In this document: positions 23,976 through 31,877 of the stretch, in pieces
Numbering within the stretch: the stretch's first letter is position 1
Layout: the number at the start of each line of letters is the position of its first letter
DNA from: Xanthobacteraceae bacterium
GTDB lineage: Bacteria; Pseudomonadota; Alphaproteobacteria; Rhizobiales; Xanthobacteraceae
Assembly: GCA_030037895.1 (NCBI GenBank)
Contig: JASHPW010000018.1
Span: 1 to 41,978, forward strand
Direction: 5' to 3'
DNA length: 41,978 bases
Notes under the pieces: model-generated
Told to the model about the DNA's origin: nothing
Seen by the model: the letters and a program-made list of their open reading frames with translations, nothing else
Databases searched by the model: none
Made by a program: the position numbers and the translations under genes

Positions 23976-25436
23976 GTGAAAGCTTCTGCGGCCACTTCTT
24001 TTCACCACAGCGATGACCTATCACGCGGAATGCTTAACATTTCGGGCCTGCTCTACTTAAGCGCGCGCGCGCTATCGGCCGCCGGCAATCTCCTCGCCGT
24101 CGCCATTTTTTCGCGCCTGGCCGGCCCCGCGGAGTACGGCCATTATGTTCTCATCTTCGCCTGGTCGTTGATCGTTTACGGCTTCGGCGCGCAATGGATG
24201 CGCTTCGCCTATTTCGGCGTTTACCATCAGGACCGCTTTGCCGAATACATCAGCTCGCTGGCGCGACTTCTCGGCGGCGGCTTAGCGGTTGTGGCGCTGG
24301 CGCTGGCGGCGCTCGGCGTTGTCGGCTTGTTCGCGCCGAGCTTCCTCCTCGCGGTCTTCGCCCTGGTGTGCGGGATGACGCTCTACGAAGCCGCGTTCGA
24401 GGTGGCGCGCACGCTCCTTCATGCCCGTGCCGCCGCGCTGTCGATGATCCTGCGCGCCGCGCTCACGGCGGTGTTGGGCAGCGCAAGCCTGTGGCTCGGC
24501 GGCGGCGCGAGCGCGCTTGCCATCGCCGTCGCCGTGGCGCACGTCATCGCCGCCACGCCGTCGCTTGCGACCTTTTCCGGCGTGCGCTGGTCGCACCGCT
24601 CGCGCGCCGCTTCGCTGCACATCCTCGGCTACGGCTGGCCGCTGCTCCTCTCCTTTGGCGTCGCCGCCGTCGGACAGAGCATCGACCGGCTTTTTCTCGC
24701 CCATTATCTCGGCACCGCAGCGCTCGGACCCTATGGCGTCGTCGCCGACGTACTGCGGCAGAGCTTTACGGTCCTCGGCGATGCAATCACGCTGTCGCTG
24801 GTAACAATCGCCAAAAGCCATGCGAACAAAGGCGACCGCGATGCCGCCGACGCCACCTTGCAGCGGGCCTTCAATGCCTGCCTCGCCGCCGCGGCGTTCG
24901 GCGCCGCTTTCTTCATCGTTTTCGGCGGCCCCATCCTGCAGGTGGTGTTCCGGCCGGAATTCATCGCGCCCGCCCGCGGCCTCATCCCGACCTTCGCCGT
25001 CGCTTTCGCGTTCATGACCATGCGCAACTTCTATTTTGCGCAGGTGATCTATTTCACCCGCGCGAGCTATCTCGATCTCGTGATCTCCCTGGTGCTGGTC
25101 GTCGTCTCCACGGCGCTTTCGTTCCTGCTTGTTCCCGCTTACGGCACGCATGGGGCGGCCGTCGCCTTGATGGCGGCGTGCATCGTCTCCTGCATCGCGT
25201 TCATGGCGCTCGGCCGCCGATGGTACAAATTGCCGATCGATTTCACCGCGCTGGGAGTCATGTCGGCGCTGGCGATCCTCTTCGTGTTTGGCGCGCAGGC
25301 GACGGCCGATCTCATTCCCGGCGGCCTTGTTCCGCTCGTCCTCGACGCTCTCGTCTTCGTCCTGTTCGGTGGCTTTGCAATCCGTCGCTTCGGCCTTTTA
25401 ACCGCGGCGCCGGCGGTGCCGTTGGCGAAGGCATGA
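23976..25436 (+). CDS. Wzx-type oligosaccharide flippase
   Basis: A 486-residue polytopic protein with about twelve to fourteen helices and the Polysacc_synt start pattern (LLYLSARALSAAGNLLAVAIFSRLAGPAEYGHYVLIFAW). The first core segment has the repeat LSMILRAALTAVLGSASLWLGGG, and the latter half has FRPEFIAPARGLIPTFAVAFAFMTMRNF, typical of MOP-superfamily flippases that move lipid-linked repeat units across the inner membrane. The longest start is GTG 23976; ATG 24030, right before the first helix, is also possible. It is followed by a WecG-like gene 10 bp later, so the two are co-transcribed. Confidence 0.9.
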   Translation: MKASAATSFHHSDDLSRGMLNISGLLYLSARALSAAGNLLAVAIFSRLAGPAEYGHYVLIFAWSLIVYGFGAQWMRFAYFGVYHQDRFAEYISSLARLLGGGLAVVALALAALGVVGLFAPSFLLAVFALVCGMTLYEAAFEVARTLLHARAAALSMILRAALTAVLGSASLWLGGGASALAIAVAVAHVIAATPSLATFSGVRWSHRSRAASLHILGYGWPLLLSFGVAAVGQSIDRLFLAHYLGTAALGPYGVVADVLRQSFTVLGDAITLSLVTIAKSHANKGDRDAADATLQRAFNACLAAAAFGAAFFIVFGGPILQVVFRPEFIAPARGLIPTFAVAFAFMTMRNFYFAQVIYFTRASYLDLVISLVLVVVSTALSFLLVPAYGTHGAAVALMAACIVSCIAFMALGRRWYKLPIDFTALGVMSALAILFVFGAQATADLIPGGLVPLVLDALVFVLFGGFAIRRFGLLTAAPAVPLAKA

Positions 25437-25446
25437 CGGCGCCGCC

Positions 25447-26334
25447 ATGATGATGCGGCCAACGAGCAACGCGCGATTGGCGGACCGCGACGGCCCGCCG
25501 CGGCAACCGCCGCGCGTCGAATTCCTCGGCCTGCCGTTCTGCCTGCTGTCGCAACGCGAGGCGGTTCACCTCATCGTCGCGCGCGGCGGCGCGCCCTACC
25601 GCTACGTGGTCACGCCCAACGCCTACCACGTGGTCACGGCCCACGATCAGCCGCAACGCCTCATGCCGATCTACCGCGGCGCCTGGTTGTCGCTCTGCGA
25701 CAGTCGAATCCTGCGCGCGCTGGCCCGGCTCGAGGGACGCGCATTGCCGCTCGTCACCGGCAGCGACCTGGTTGCGGCGCTGCTCCCAGCGCTCGGCGTT
25801 TCCGATCCGGCAGGCGGGCGGCGGCGGCTTCTCATCGTCGGTCCGCCGCGCGCCACGGCGACGACGCTGCGCGCCGCCTATCCCGATCTGGCGTTCGATA
25901 TTCTGCCCGCACCGGCGGGTCTGGCCGGTGATGCGGCGCTGCGCCACGCCGTTGCGCGCGACTGTGTCGCGCGGCCGTGGGACATCCTGCTTTTATGCGT
26001 CGGCTGCCCGGCGCAGGAACTGATCGCGCGCGAGATCGGCGACCTCGGACGCGGCGGCGGCGTTGCGCTGTGCGTCGGAGCGGCGATCGATTTTCTCACC
26101 GGAGCGCGCGACCGCGCGCCGCTAGGGGTGCAGAAGCTCGGCCTGGAATGGGCCTACCGCCTGGCGCAGGAGCCGCGGCGGCTGTGGCGCCGATACCTTG
26201 TCGAGTCGCCGAAAATCCTGCGCATCTTCCTGGCGGCGCACGCGGCGCGGGCGCTTCGAGGCGCACGCGCGCCGTCCGCCTCGGCGACGGCGCGCATCGT
26301 CGGCAGGGAAGGTCGGCGTTCCGACCGCGATTAA
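25447..26334 (+). CDS. WecG/TagA/CpsF-family glycosyltransferase
   Basis: A 295-residue GT26 enzyme. The conserved catalytic region is visible: VTPNAYHVVTA at 55-65 (T56 and N58), LCDSRIL with D85 as the likely base, then VGCPAQELIAREIG, ALCVGAAIDFLTG and the C-terminal membrane-association block RAPLGVQKLGLEWAYRLAQEPRRLWRRYLVE. This family adds N-acetylmannosamine or N-acetylmannosaminuronate to a polyprenol-linked acceptor. It may add the second sugar of the repeat unit here; the donor is inferred only from the family. ATG 25447 follows the flippase stop by 10 bp. The C-terminal 30 residues are arginine/alanine rich and poorly conserved. Confidence 0.9.
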   Translation: MMMRPTSNARLADRDGPPRQPPRVEFLGLPFCLLSQREAVHLIVARGGAPYRYVVTPNAYHVVTAHDQPQRLMPIYRGAWLSLCDSRILRALARLEGRALPLVTGSDLVAALLPALGVSDPAGGRRRLLIVGPPRATATTLRAAYPDLAFDILPAPAGLAGDAALRHAVARDCVARPWDILLLCVGCPAQELIAREIGDLGRGGGVALCVGAAIDFLTGARDRAPLGVQKLGLEWAYRLAQEPRRLWRRYLVESPKILRIFLAAHAARALRGARAPSASATARIVGREGRRSDRD

Positions 26335-26440
26335 GGTTACCTCCGCGAAGGCCTACGGACGAAAATTGGGTGCACTAAGAATTGAGTACACGAAGACAAG
26401 AGCGCGCATTGCCGGGCGCGGCAGCGGGAACAACGTGAGC

Positions 26441-27619
26441 ATGACCGTGCTTGACATGCCGCGGCGCGGCGTCGTGGCGACCGACGCTACTCATTTCACC
26501 GTCGAGCTTCATCACAGCTTGACCGCCGCCGATTGGCCGTATGCCGCAGATCCCCGGGCGAGGATGCACATTTTTCAATCCCGGGAGTTCCTTGACGTCT
26601 GGATGGACACCATCGGCCGGGCCCGCGGCGCGGAATGTTGCCTGATCGCGGTCAAGGACGGCGAGCGCCGGCCTATTCTCTATCTGCCGCTTGCCATCGA
26701 AACGACATTCAACGTCCGCCTTCTCCGCTTCATGGATGCGGGCGTGGCCGACTACAACGCTCCGATCCTGATGTCGGAGCGCACGCTCACGCGGCGGGAA
26801 TTCGAGCGGGTGTGGAGCGAGGTTTTGTCCCTGCTGCCGAAGTTCGACGTTGTCGACCTGCAGAAGATGTCAGGCGACGTGTCGGGCGCTTTCAATCCGC
26901 TCGCCTATCTCGACTGCGCGCCGTATGCATCGAGCGGACCCGCGATCGCGCTCAACGCGCTGCGCGGCGAGGTCGACGCGCGGCCTTCGGTGCGGGCGCT
27001 GCGCAAGAATCTCGGCCGACATCTCCGTGCCTTGAACCGGATCGGCGAGATGAATTTCATCGTCAATCCCGCCGCCGGCCAATCGGATCGCATCTTCGAA
27101 AGGTTGCTTGAGCTTAAGCGCCGAAAGTATCTGCGCACGACCGGGCGCGATTTCCTCGCCGCGCCCGGTGTCACCGGCTTTTACCGGCAAATGACGGCCC
27201 CCGGCCGGATCGGACGCATCAGCCACCTCTCCGCTCTCACCTGCGGTGGCAACGTGATCTCGGCGCATCTCGGCTTTATCGGACGCAGCCGGGTTTATTA
27301 TGTTTTGCCCGCCTACGACACCGAATACCAACGGTTCCAAGTCGGCCATCTTTTGCTGCAGCATCTGATCGACCTGTCCCTTGAACAAAAATTCAGCACC
27401 TTCGACCTGGGCTTGGGTGATTTTTCCTACAAGAAGAAATGGGCCACGCATCACTTGGCCCTGTACGCCTGCGAACGTCCCATGACGGTTGCCGGCGCGC
27501 TCTATTTGCAAATGCGCCGCGCCCGACGCTTCGCCGCCGGCACCGGCCTTCGCGAATGGCTCAGGATTGCGCGCCATGCGCGGACGCGGTTGCGTCGGTC
27601 CGGTATCCGATCGCCGTGA
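26441..27619 (+). CDS. CelD/BcsL-family GNAT acetyltransferase
   Basis: A protein of about 392 residues with the Acetyltransf_6 (GNAT) domain. The core is visible in LRKNLGRHLRALNRIGEMNF, the helix RIFERLLELKRRKYLRTTG, the strands ISHLSALTCGGNVISAHLGFIGRSRVYYVLPAYD, and YQRFQVGHLLLQHLIDLSLEQ with FDLGLGDFSYKKKWA at the end, the family hallmark. Such proteins acylate sugars or peptides during polysaccharide synthesis. ATG 26441 is preferred over an open frame that starts at 26198 inside the WecG gene, because homology begins there. The 3' end overlaps the converging deacetylase gene by 59 bp. A donor/acceptor cannot be named. Confidence 0.85.
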   Translation: MTVLDMPRRGVVATDATHFTVELHHSLTAADWPYAADPRARMHIFQSREFLDVWMDTIGRARGAECCLIAVKDGERRPILYLPLAIETTFNVRLLRFMDAGVADYNAPILMSERTLTRREFERVWSEVLSLLPKFDVVDLQKMSGDVSGAFNPLAYLDCAPYASSGPAIALNALRGEVDARPSVRALRKNLGRHLRALNRIGEMNFIVNPAAGQSDRIFERLLELKRRKYLRTTGRDFLAAPGVTGFYRQMTAPGRIGRISHLSALTCGGNVISAHLGFIGRSRVYYVLPAYDTEYQRFQVGHLLLQHLIDLSLEQKFSTFDLGLGDFSYKKKWATHHLALYACERPMTVAGALYLQMRRARRFAAGTGLREWLRIARHARTRLRRSGIRSP

Positions 27620-28343
27620 GCGCGTCGCGGACCGGCAGGCAGGCCATGCCTTCGGCCTGAACCGCCGCAACCGTCGCCCGCAGCAGCGTTGCCGAGCAGC
27701 CGATCCAACTCGGCGTTTCGGCCACGTCGTGGGTGTAGAAGATCAGCCAGCCGTTGCGCGCGCACGTTTCGCGCAGCACGCGCCGCAGCTTATCGGGCGT
27801 CAGCGTCCGATCGTAAAGTTCGATCACCCTGAGCAGGCCGAGATCGACGATCCCGGCATTGATGCCTTCGTAGATGCCGCGGCAGCTATCGAAGCGCTGC
27901 TGAAGTTGCAGCTTGCGCGCCAGCGATACGCCGCCGAACGGATAACAGAAGTTGGTCGGCCGCACGCCGGCGCACAGCCCGCCCAGGAGTTCATGGTTTC
28001 GCCGGCACTCGTCCTCGAGTGCGCGCGCATCGAGCCGATCGACGCGCACGTGCGAGAAGGTGTGGCAGCCGATCTCATGGCCGCGTGCATGCAGGGCGCG
28101 GACTTGATCGCGCCCGATCACGCGCCAATGGGTGTCGCGGCGGCCGCAGGTGCCGGCCGCGACGTAGAACGTGCCGCGCAGGCCGCAGGCCTCGAGGACG
28201 GCGGCACCGTTCGTGTAGGCCGTATCGGGAACGTCGTCGAAGGTGAAGCTCGCGAGCGGCGCGCCGTTACGCATGGTGAAAGGCTTCGAGCGGTGATGCC
28301 GCGCGGCTTTCCGCGACAGGCCGTCGAGAAGGAGCTGCAGCAT
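27561..28343 (-). CDS. Polysaccharide deacetylase (NodB homology domain)
   Basis: A 260-residue carbohydrate esterase family 4 enzyme. The NodB motifs appear in order: SFTFDDVP with D36-D37, the metal-binding HTFSH at 94-98, RPTNFCYPFGG, and the late FYTHDV histidine. It should remove N- or O-acetyl groups from a polysaccharide. No signal peptide is seen, so it may act on lipid-linked precursors in the cytoplasm. ATG 28343 is 8 bp after the GT4 stop, giving a two-gene unit. The last 59 bp overlap the oppositely oriented GNAT gene. The presence of an acetyltransferase next to a deacetylase suggests a regulated acetyl pattern, which is inference. Confidence 0.9.
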   Translation of the reverse strand: MLQLLLDGLSRKAARHHRSKPFTMRNGAPLASFTFDDVPDTAYTNGAAVLEACGLRGTFYVAAGTCGRRDTHWRVIGRDQVRALHARGHEIGCHTFSHVRVDRLDARALEDECRRNHELLGGLCAGVRPTNFCYPFGGVSLARKLQLQQRFDSCRGIYEGINAGIVDLGLLRVIELYDRTLTPDKLRRVLRETCARNGWLIFYTHDVAETPSWIGCSATLLRATVAAVQAEGMACLPVRDALTAIGYRTDATASAHGAQS

Positions 28344-28351
28344 GACCGGCC

Positions 28352-29530
28352 TCAGGACGCGGCAGCAACCGCGCGCGGATGGCCCGCTCCGCGCGGCGGC
28401 GGATCGAGCTCCGCCACGATTTCGAGGAACCGTTCGGCCGCGGCCGCGGCCGCGTATTCCAATCCGCGCGTCATCAGCAGCCGCCGATCCGGTATCCGCT
28501 CCAGCGCGGCATCGATCGCCGCAGCCATGGCGGCGGCATCGCCGACCGGAACGAGCGTGCCGAAACGGCCGCCCTGCAGGATTTCCCGAGGCCCGTAGGG
28601 GCAATCGGTCGAAATCACCGGGGTGCCGCAGGCGAGCGCTTCGATGATGGCATTGCCGAGCCCTTCATAGAGCGACGAGCAGACGGCGAGGCGCGCCCGC
28701 ATCATCCACGCGAACGGATCGGCGACCTCACCGGTGAAGATCGTCCGCCCGGCGAGGCCGCTGCGGCGCGCAAAATCCTCAAGCGCTGCCCGTTCCGGGC
28801 CGTCGCCGACGACGGCGAGCCGCCACCGGCACGCGGCCGGCAACAGGCTCAACGCGCGCAGGAGCGTGCGATGATCCTTCTCCGGCGACAGGCGTCCGAC
28901 GCACACGATGAGATCCCGCTCGCGGCCGGACTCGCCGTCCCATTGCGCGAGCCGCTTTACCATGGTCGGAGGGATCACCGCATTGGCGCGCATGACGGCG
29001 ATCATCGTTTCGGGCACGGAGAAATTCCCGGCGAGGTCGCGCCGAGCGCCGTCGGTCAACGTGACGATACGGTCGGCATGACGGTAGAGCCGTCGCAGAA
29101 TGCGGTAGGCGATGCGGTTCTGCCGGTAAGGATCGCAGTATTGCGCGATCGACGGGCTGCCCACCTCGCGCAAGACGAGTTTCGGCCGGTGCCGCCGCGA
29201 CAGGCTCCGCACCGCGAGCAAGGTGCAAAGATTAAGGCTCGCTTCCGAGCTGACGACGAGGTCCGGGGCCAGGGCGCGGATCGCCCGCCGCAGGCCGGGA
29301 ACGGCATAGCGGAGCTGTCGTCCCGGAATCTCGGCCACCCGCACAACCGGATCGAGCAAGGGGCGCAGCGGACCTTCGTCGCGCAAGGTCAGGATGCGGA
29401 CATCAATTCCCTTGGCGGCAAGTGCGTTGCAAAGCAGGATCATGTCGCGCTGCGCACCGCCGCCTTCGAACGCGCGCATCACCGCCGCAAGGACTGAGCC
29501 GGACGTTCCTGAGTGCAACGAGCCGTGCAA
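28352..29530 (-). CDS. Glycosyltransferase family 4 (second of the locus)
   Basis: A 392-residue GT-B glycosyltransferase. Near the N-terminus it has RAFEGGGAQRDMILLCNALAAKGIDV, in the middle VCVGRLSPEKDHRTLLRAL, and in the donor domain SSLYEGLGNAIIEALACGTPV with the E-x7-E pattern, followed by CPYGPREIL. All are GT4 features. The first strand (SVLAAVM) lies upstream of the internal ATG at 29479, so I favour the TTG start at 29530, which has GGAGAG 8 bases upstream. It is transcribed with the deacetylase and ends the polysaccharide locus on the right. The donor is unknown. Confidence 0.9.
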   Translation of the reverse strand: MHGSLHSGTSGSVLAAVMRAFEGGGAQRDMILLCNALAAKGIDVRILTLRDEGPLRPLLDPVVRVAEIPGRQLRYAVPGLRRAIRALAPDLVVSSEASLNLCTLLAVRSLSRRHRPKLVLREVGSPSIAQYCDPYRQNRIAYRILRRLYRHADRIVTLTDGARRDLAGNFSVPETMIAVMRANAVIPPTMVKRLAQWDGESGRERDLIVCVGRLSPEKDHRTLLRALSLLPAACRWRLAVVGDGPERAALEDFARRSGLAGRTIFTGEVADPFAWMMRARLAVCSSLYEGLGNAIIEALACGTPVISTDCPYGPREILQGGRFGTLVPVGDAAAMAAAIDAALERIPDRRLLMTRGLEYAAAAAAERFLEIVAELDPPPRGAGHPRAVAAAS

Positions 29531-29730
29531 AATCCACTCTCCGCGCGTTTGGCGAGAGAGTAGTCATCATGTCCGCCGTCGGATCAAGCGCTGGCGTCGT
29601 TTTCCATGGAGTGTCGTTAATTCCCCGGCGAAGAATGGTCAGTCTTTATCTGTTTATAAGGGATTCAGCACCAGACCTGAGCCTCCGTTCGCATCGGCGG
29701 CACCCGGCAACAGGCTTTGTCGTGACGCCG

Positions 29731-30159
29731 TCACCGCACCTGGAAGCGCGCGACGATGTCCTCCGGTATGGGCTGTGGCCTGATGCGCGTCGGATCGGCC
29801 GCATCGCGGCGCGCCCACACGCGGGTCTCGCGGCCCTCGACCGCGAGTTCGCCGCGGACGCTCAGCCGATGGTCGACATCAAAGCTCGCGCGGCGGAATG
29901 CACTCACCTCCGACGCCAGTTCCACGACATCGCCGAATCGTGCCGGGGCGAGGAAGCGCGCGCTGACATCGACCAGCGGCATTCCGATGATCCCAAAAGC
30001 ACCGGCGAGGCGGGACGGCTGCATGCCGAGCGCCGCGCCGAAAAGAGTCCATGTGCCCCAGTCGAAGAATTCAAAGAAGCGACCGTTGAAGACGATCCCG
30101 GCCGGGTCGCAATGCGCCCATTCGATGGTGAATTGCCGCCGGCTGACGAAGTTGGCCAT
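29731..30159 (-). CDS. 4-hydroxybenzoyl-CoA thioesterase-like hotdog protein
   Basis: A 142-residue hotdog thioesterase. The active-site segment HCDPAGIVFNGRFFEFFD matches the 4-hydroxybenzoyl-CoA thioesterase/YbgC group, with D18 as the expected catalytic aspartate. The following strands include VDVSARFLAPARFGDVVELASEV. It hydrolyses an acyl- or aroyl-CoA; the substrate is not predictable. I set the start at ATG 30159, preceded by GGAG at 6 bases; an upstream extension to 30216 lacks homology. It is divergent from the urea cassette and about 200 bp from the GT4 gene to its left. Confidence 0.88.
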   Translation of the reverse strand: MANFVSRRQFTIEWAHCDPAGIVFNGRFFEFFDWGTWTLFGAALGMQPSRLAGAFGIIGMPLVDVSARFLAPARFGDVVELASEVSAFRRASFDVDHRLSVRGELAVEGRETRVWARRDAADPTRIRPQPIPEDIVARFQVR

Positions 30160-30281
30160 TGCGTCTCCGGATTCGATCGCGGCGACACCGAAGCGTGGCC
30201 CCGCGATCGATGTCAAATGCCGGGCCAGCTAAAACGAGTGCCCAATGTTGCGCCACAGTCTTTGTGATATTTTGCGATGCC

Positions 30282-30296
30282 GCCTAAAAATTAGGC
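30282..30296. promoter_or_regulatory. Palindromic candidate operator upstream of urtA
   Basis: Two perfect 6-bp arms, GCCTAA and TTAGGC, flank AAA. It lies about 120 bp upstream of the sigma-54 promoter, the usual distance for an enhancer site bound by an NtrC-type activator, although the sequence does not resemble the classical NtrC site. The binding protein is unknown. Confidence 0.45.
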
Positions 30297-30402
30297 AGAC
30301 TACGGCATAGACACGGATTCAAAATGGGCGCTCCGCGCCGTACGACCTTAATCGTTGTATTAAATTACACTACTGAATCAATGGCTTAATTGACATCATC
30401 GG

Positions 30403-30420
30403 TTGGCACATTCCTTGCCA
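30403..30420 (+). promoter_or_regulatory. Sigma-54 promoter of the urt-ure cassette
   Basis: The sequence TTGGCACATTCCTTGCCA matches the sigma-54 consensus TGGCAC-N5-TTGC. The invariant GG (30405-30406) and GC (30417-30418) are 12 bp apart as required for -24/-12. Transcription would start near 30430, which would leave an ATG at 30431 leaderless and supports the start at 30479. It implies nitrogen control through RpoN and an NtrC-type activator. Confidence 0.88.
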
Positions 30421-30478
30421 ATCGGTCCATATGCGGACGGTGCCGGGCCGGTCCCGCGTCAAGACAGAGGACATGACG

Positions 30479-31795
30479 ATGCTCAACTTCATTGGCACGG
30501 TCGCCGGGCGACCGCGAAGCCGCCGTTGGCTCGCCGCCGCGGCGGGGCTTGCCTTCGGCCTCGCGGCGTCGGTACCGGCCCGGGCCGAGGATACGATCAA
30601 GGTCGGCATTCTCCATTCGCTTTCCGGCACCATGGCCATCAGCGAGACGACGCTGAAGGACGTGATGCTCATGCTCATCGACCAGCAGAACAAGAAAGGC
30701 GGCCTGCTCGGCAAGAAGCTCGAGCCGGTCGTGGTCGATCCCGCCTCGAACTGGCCGTTGTTCGCGGAAAAGGCCCGCGAGCTGATCAGCAAGGATCACG
30801 TCGCCGTCGTCTTCGGCTGCTGGACCTCGGTGTCGCGCAAATCGGTGCTCCCGGTATTCAAGGAGCTCAACAACATCCTGTTCTATCCGGTGCAATACGA
30901 AGGCGAAGAGAGCGAGCGCAACGTGTTCTACACCGGCGCCGCGCCGAACCAGCAGGCCATTCCCGCCGTCGACTATTTGATGAGCGCGGAAGGCGGGTCG
31001 GTGAAACGTTGGGTGCTCGAAGGCACCGACTACGTCTATCCGCGCACCACCAACAAGATCCTCGAAGCCTACCTCAAGCAGAAAGGGGTCAAGGACGAGG
31101 ACATCATGATCAACTATACGCCGTTCGGATTCTCCGACTGGCAGACCGAAGTCTCCAAGATCAAGGCGTTCGGCTCCGCCGGCAAGAAGACGGCGGTGGT
31201 ATCGACCATCAACGGCGACGCCAACGTGCCGTTCTACAAGGAGCTCGGCAATCAGGGCATCAAGGCGACCGACATACCGGTCGTCGCCTTCTCGGTCGGT
31301 GAAGAGGAGCTCGCCGGGCTCGACACCAAGCCGCTGGTCGGCCACCTCGCCGCCTGGAACTATTTCGAGTCGATCAGGACGCCGGCGAACCTGGCCTTCA
31401 TCAAGGAGTGGCACGCGTTCATCAAGAACCCGAAGCGGACCACCAACGACCCGATGGAGGCGCACTACATCGGCTTCAACATGTGGGTGAAGGCGGTGGA
31501 GAAGGTCGGATCGACCGATCCCGACAAAGTGATCGACGCGCTGCCGGGCACGCAGGCGCCGAACCTCACCGGCGGCGTCGCGACGTTGCTGCCCAATCAT
31601 CACATCACCAAGCCGGTCTACATCGGCGAAATTCGCCCCGACGGCCAGTTCGACGTGGTGTGGAAGACCAAAGGACTCGTTCCCGGCGCCGCCTGGTCGC
31701 CTTACTTGCCGGGGTCGAAAGACCTGGTGGCCGACTGGGTCAAGCTCAAGTGCGGCAACTTCAACAAAGTGACGCAGAAGTGCGGCGGCGCGTAG
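30479..31795 (+). CDS. urtA: Urea ABC transporter substrate-binding protein UrtA
   Basis: A 438-residue periplasmic binding protein for urea. The signal peptide is residues 1-37 (RRWLAAAAGLAFGLAASVPARA then ED). The mature protein has the UrtA/FmdD core: DTIKVGILHSLSGTMAISET, FGCWTSVSRKSVLPVF, FYPVQYEGEESERNVFYTGAAPNQQ, and near the end PNHHITKPVYIGEIRPDGQF. The length is typical. ATG 30479 has GAGG 8 bases upstream; ATG 30431 and ATG 30473 are in frame but less suited (leaderless or too close to the site). It is first in an operon with urtBCDE and driven by the sigma-54 promoter. A strong hairpin follows its stop. Confidence 0.96.
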   Translation: MLNFIGTVAGRPRSRRWLAAAAGLAFGLAASVPARAEDTIKVGILHSLSGTMAISETTLKDVMLMLIDQQNKKGGLLGKKLEPVVVDPASNWPLFAEKARELISKDHVAVVFGCWTSVSRKSVLPVFKELNNILFYPVQYEGEESERNVFYTGAAPNQQAIPAVDYLMSAEGGSVKRWVLEGTDYVYPRTTNKILEAYLKQKGVKDEDIMINYTPFGFSDWQTEVSKIKAFGSAGKKTAVVSTINGDANVPFYKELGNQGIKATDIPVVAFSVGEEELAGLDTKPLVGHLAAWNYFESIRTPANLAFIKEWHAFIKNPKRTTNDPMEAHYIGFNMWVKAVEKVGSTDPDKVIDALPGTQAPNLTGGVATLLPNHHITKPVYIGEIRPDGQFDVVWKTKGLVPGAAWSPYLPGSKDLVADWVKLKCGNFNKVTQKCGGA

Positions 31796-31828
31796 TGAAG
31801 GCGGCGCCGACGCCGCAATAACGCCAGC

Positions 31829-31857
31829 GCGGGGAGGCGGCGCAGCCGCCTCCCCGC
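31829..31857 (+). other. Strong intra-operon hairpin between urtA and urtB
   Basis: Two perfect 13-bp GC-rich arms (31829-31841 and 31845-31857; arm GCGGGGAGGCGGC) flank a 3-base loop. No T run follows on either strand. Position, right after the binding-protein gene and before the permease gene, fits an mRNA-stabilising or attenuating hairpin that gives more UrtA than UrtBCDE. Confidence 0.8.
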
Positions 31858-31877
31858 AGCAAGTCCGGGGTTTCGCG

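Larger units (their letters stand above)
30160..30478. promoter_or_regulatory. Regulatory region upstream of the urea transporter operon
   Basis: This 319-bp non-coding stretch between the divergent thioesterase and urtA genes is distinctly AT-rich in its middle (about 30260-30400), unlike flanking DNA. It holds a 15-bp palindrome (30282-30296) and a sigma-54 promoter (30403-30420), both listed separately. A ribosome binding site, GAGG at 30467-30470, lies 8 bases before the chosen urtA start. I found no clear NtrC consensus pair by eye. Confidence 0.7.

Noticed and set aside
29422..30267. A 281-codon plus-strand open frame opposite the GT4 gene and thioesterase
   Set aside because: The thioesterase on the other strand has the HCDPAGIVF active-site motif; the plus frame has no recognisable domain.
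30431..30478. ATG 30431 as the urtA start
   Set aside because: It would coincide with the predicted transcription start of the sigma-54 promoter and has no ribosome binding site; ATG 30479 has GAGG at the right distance and starts a normal signal peptide.
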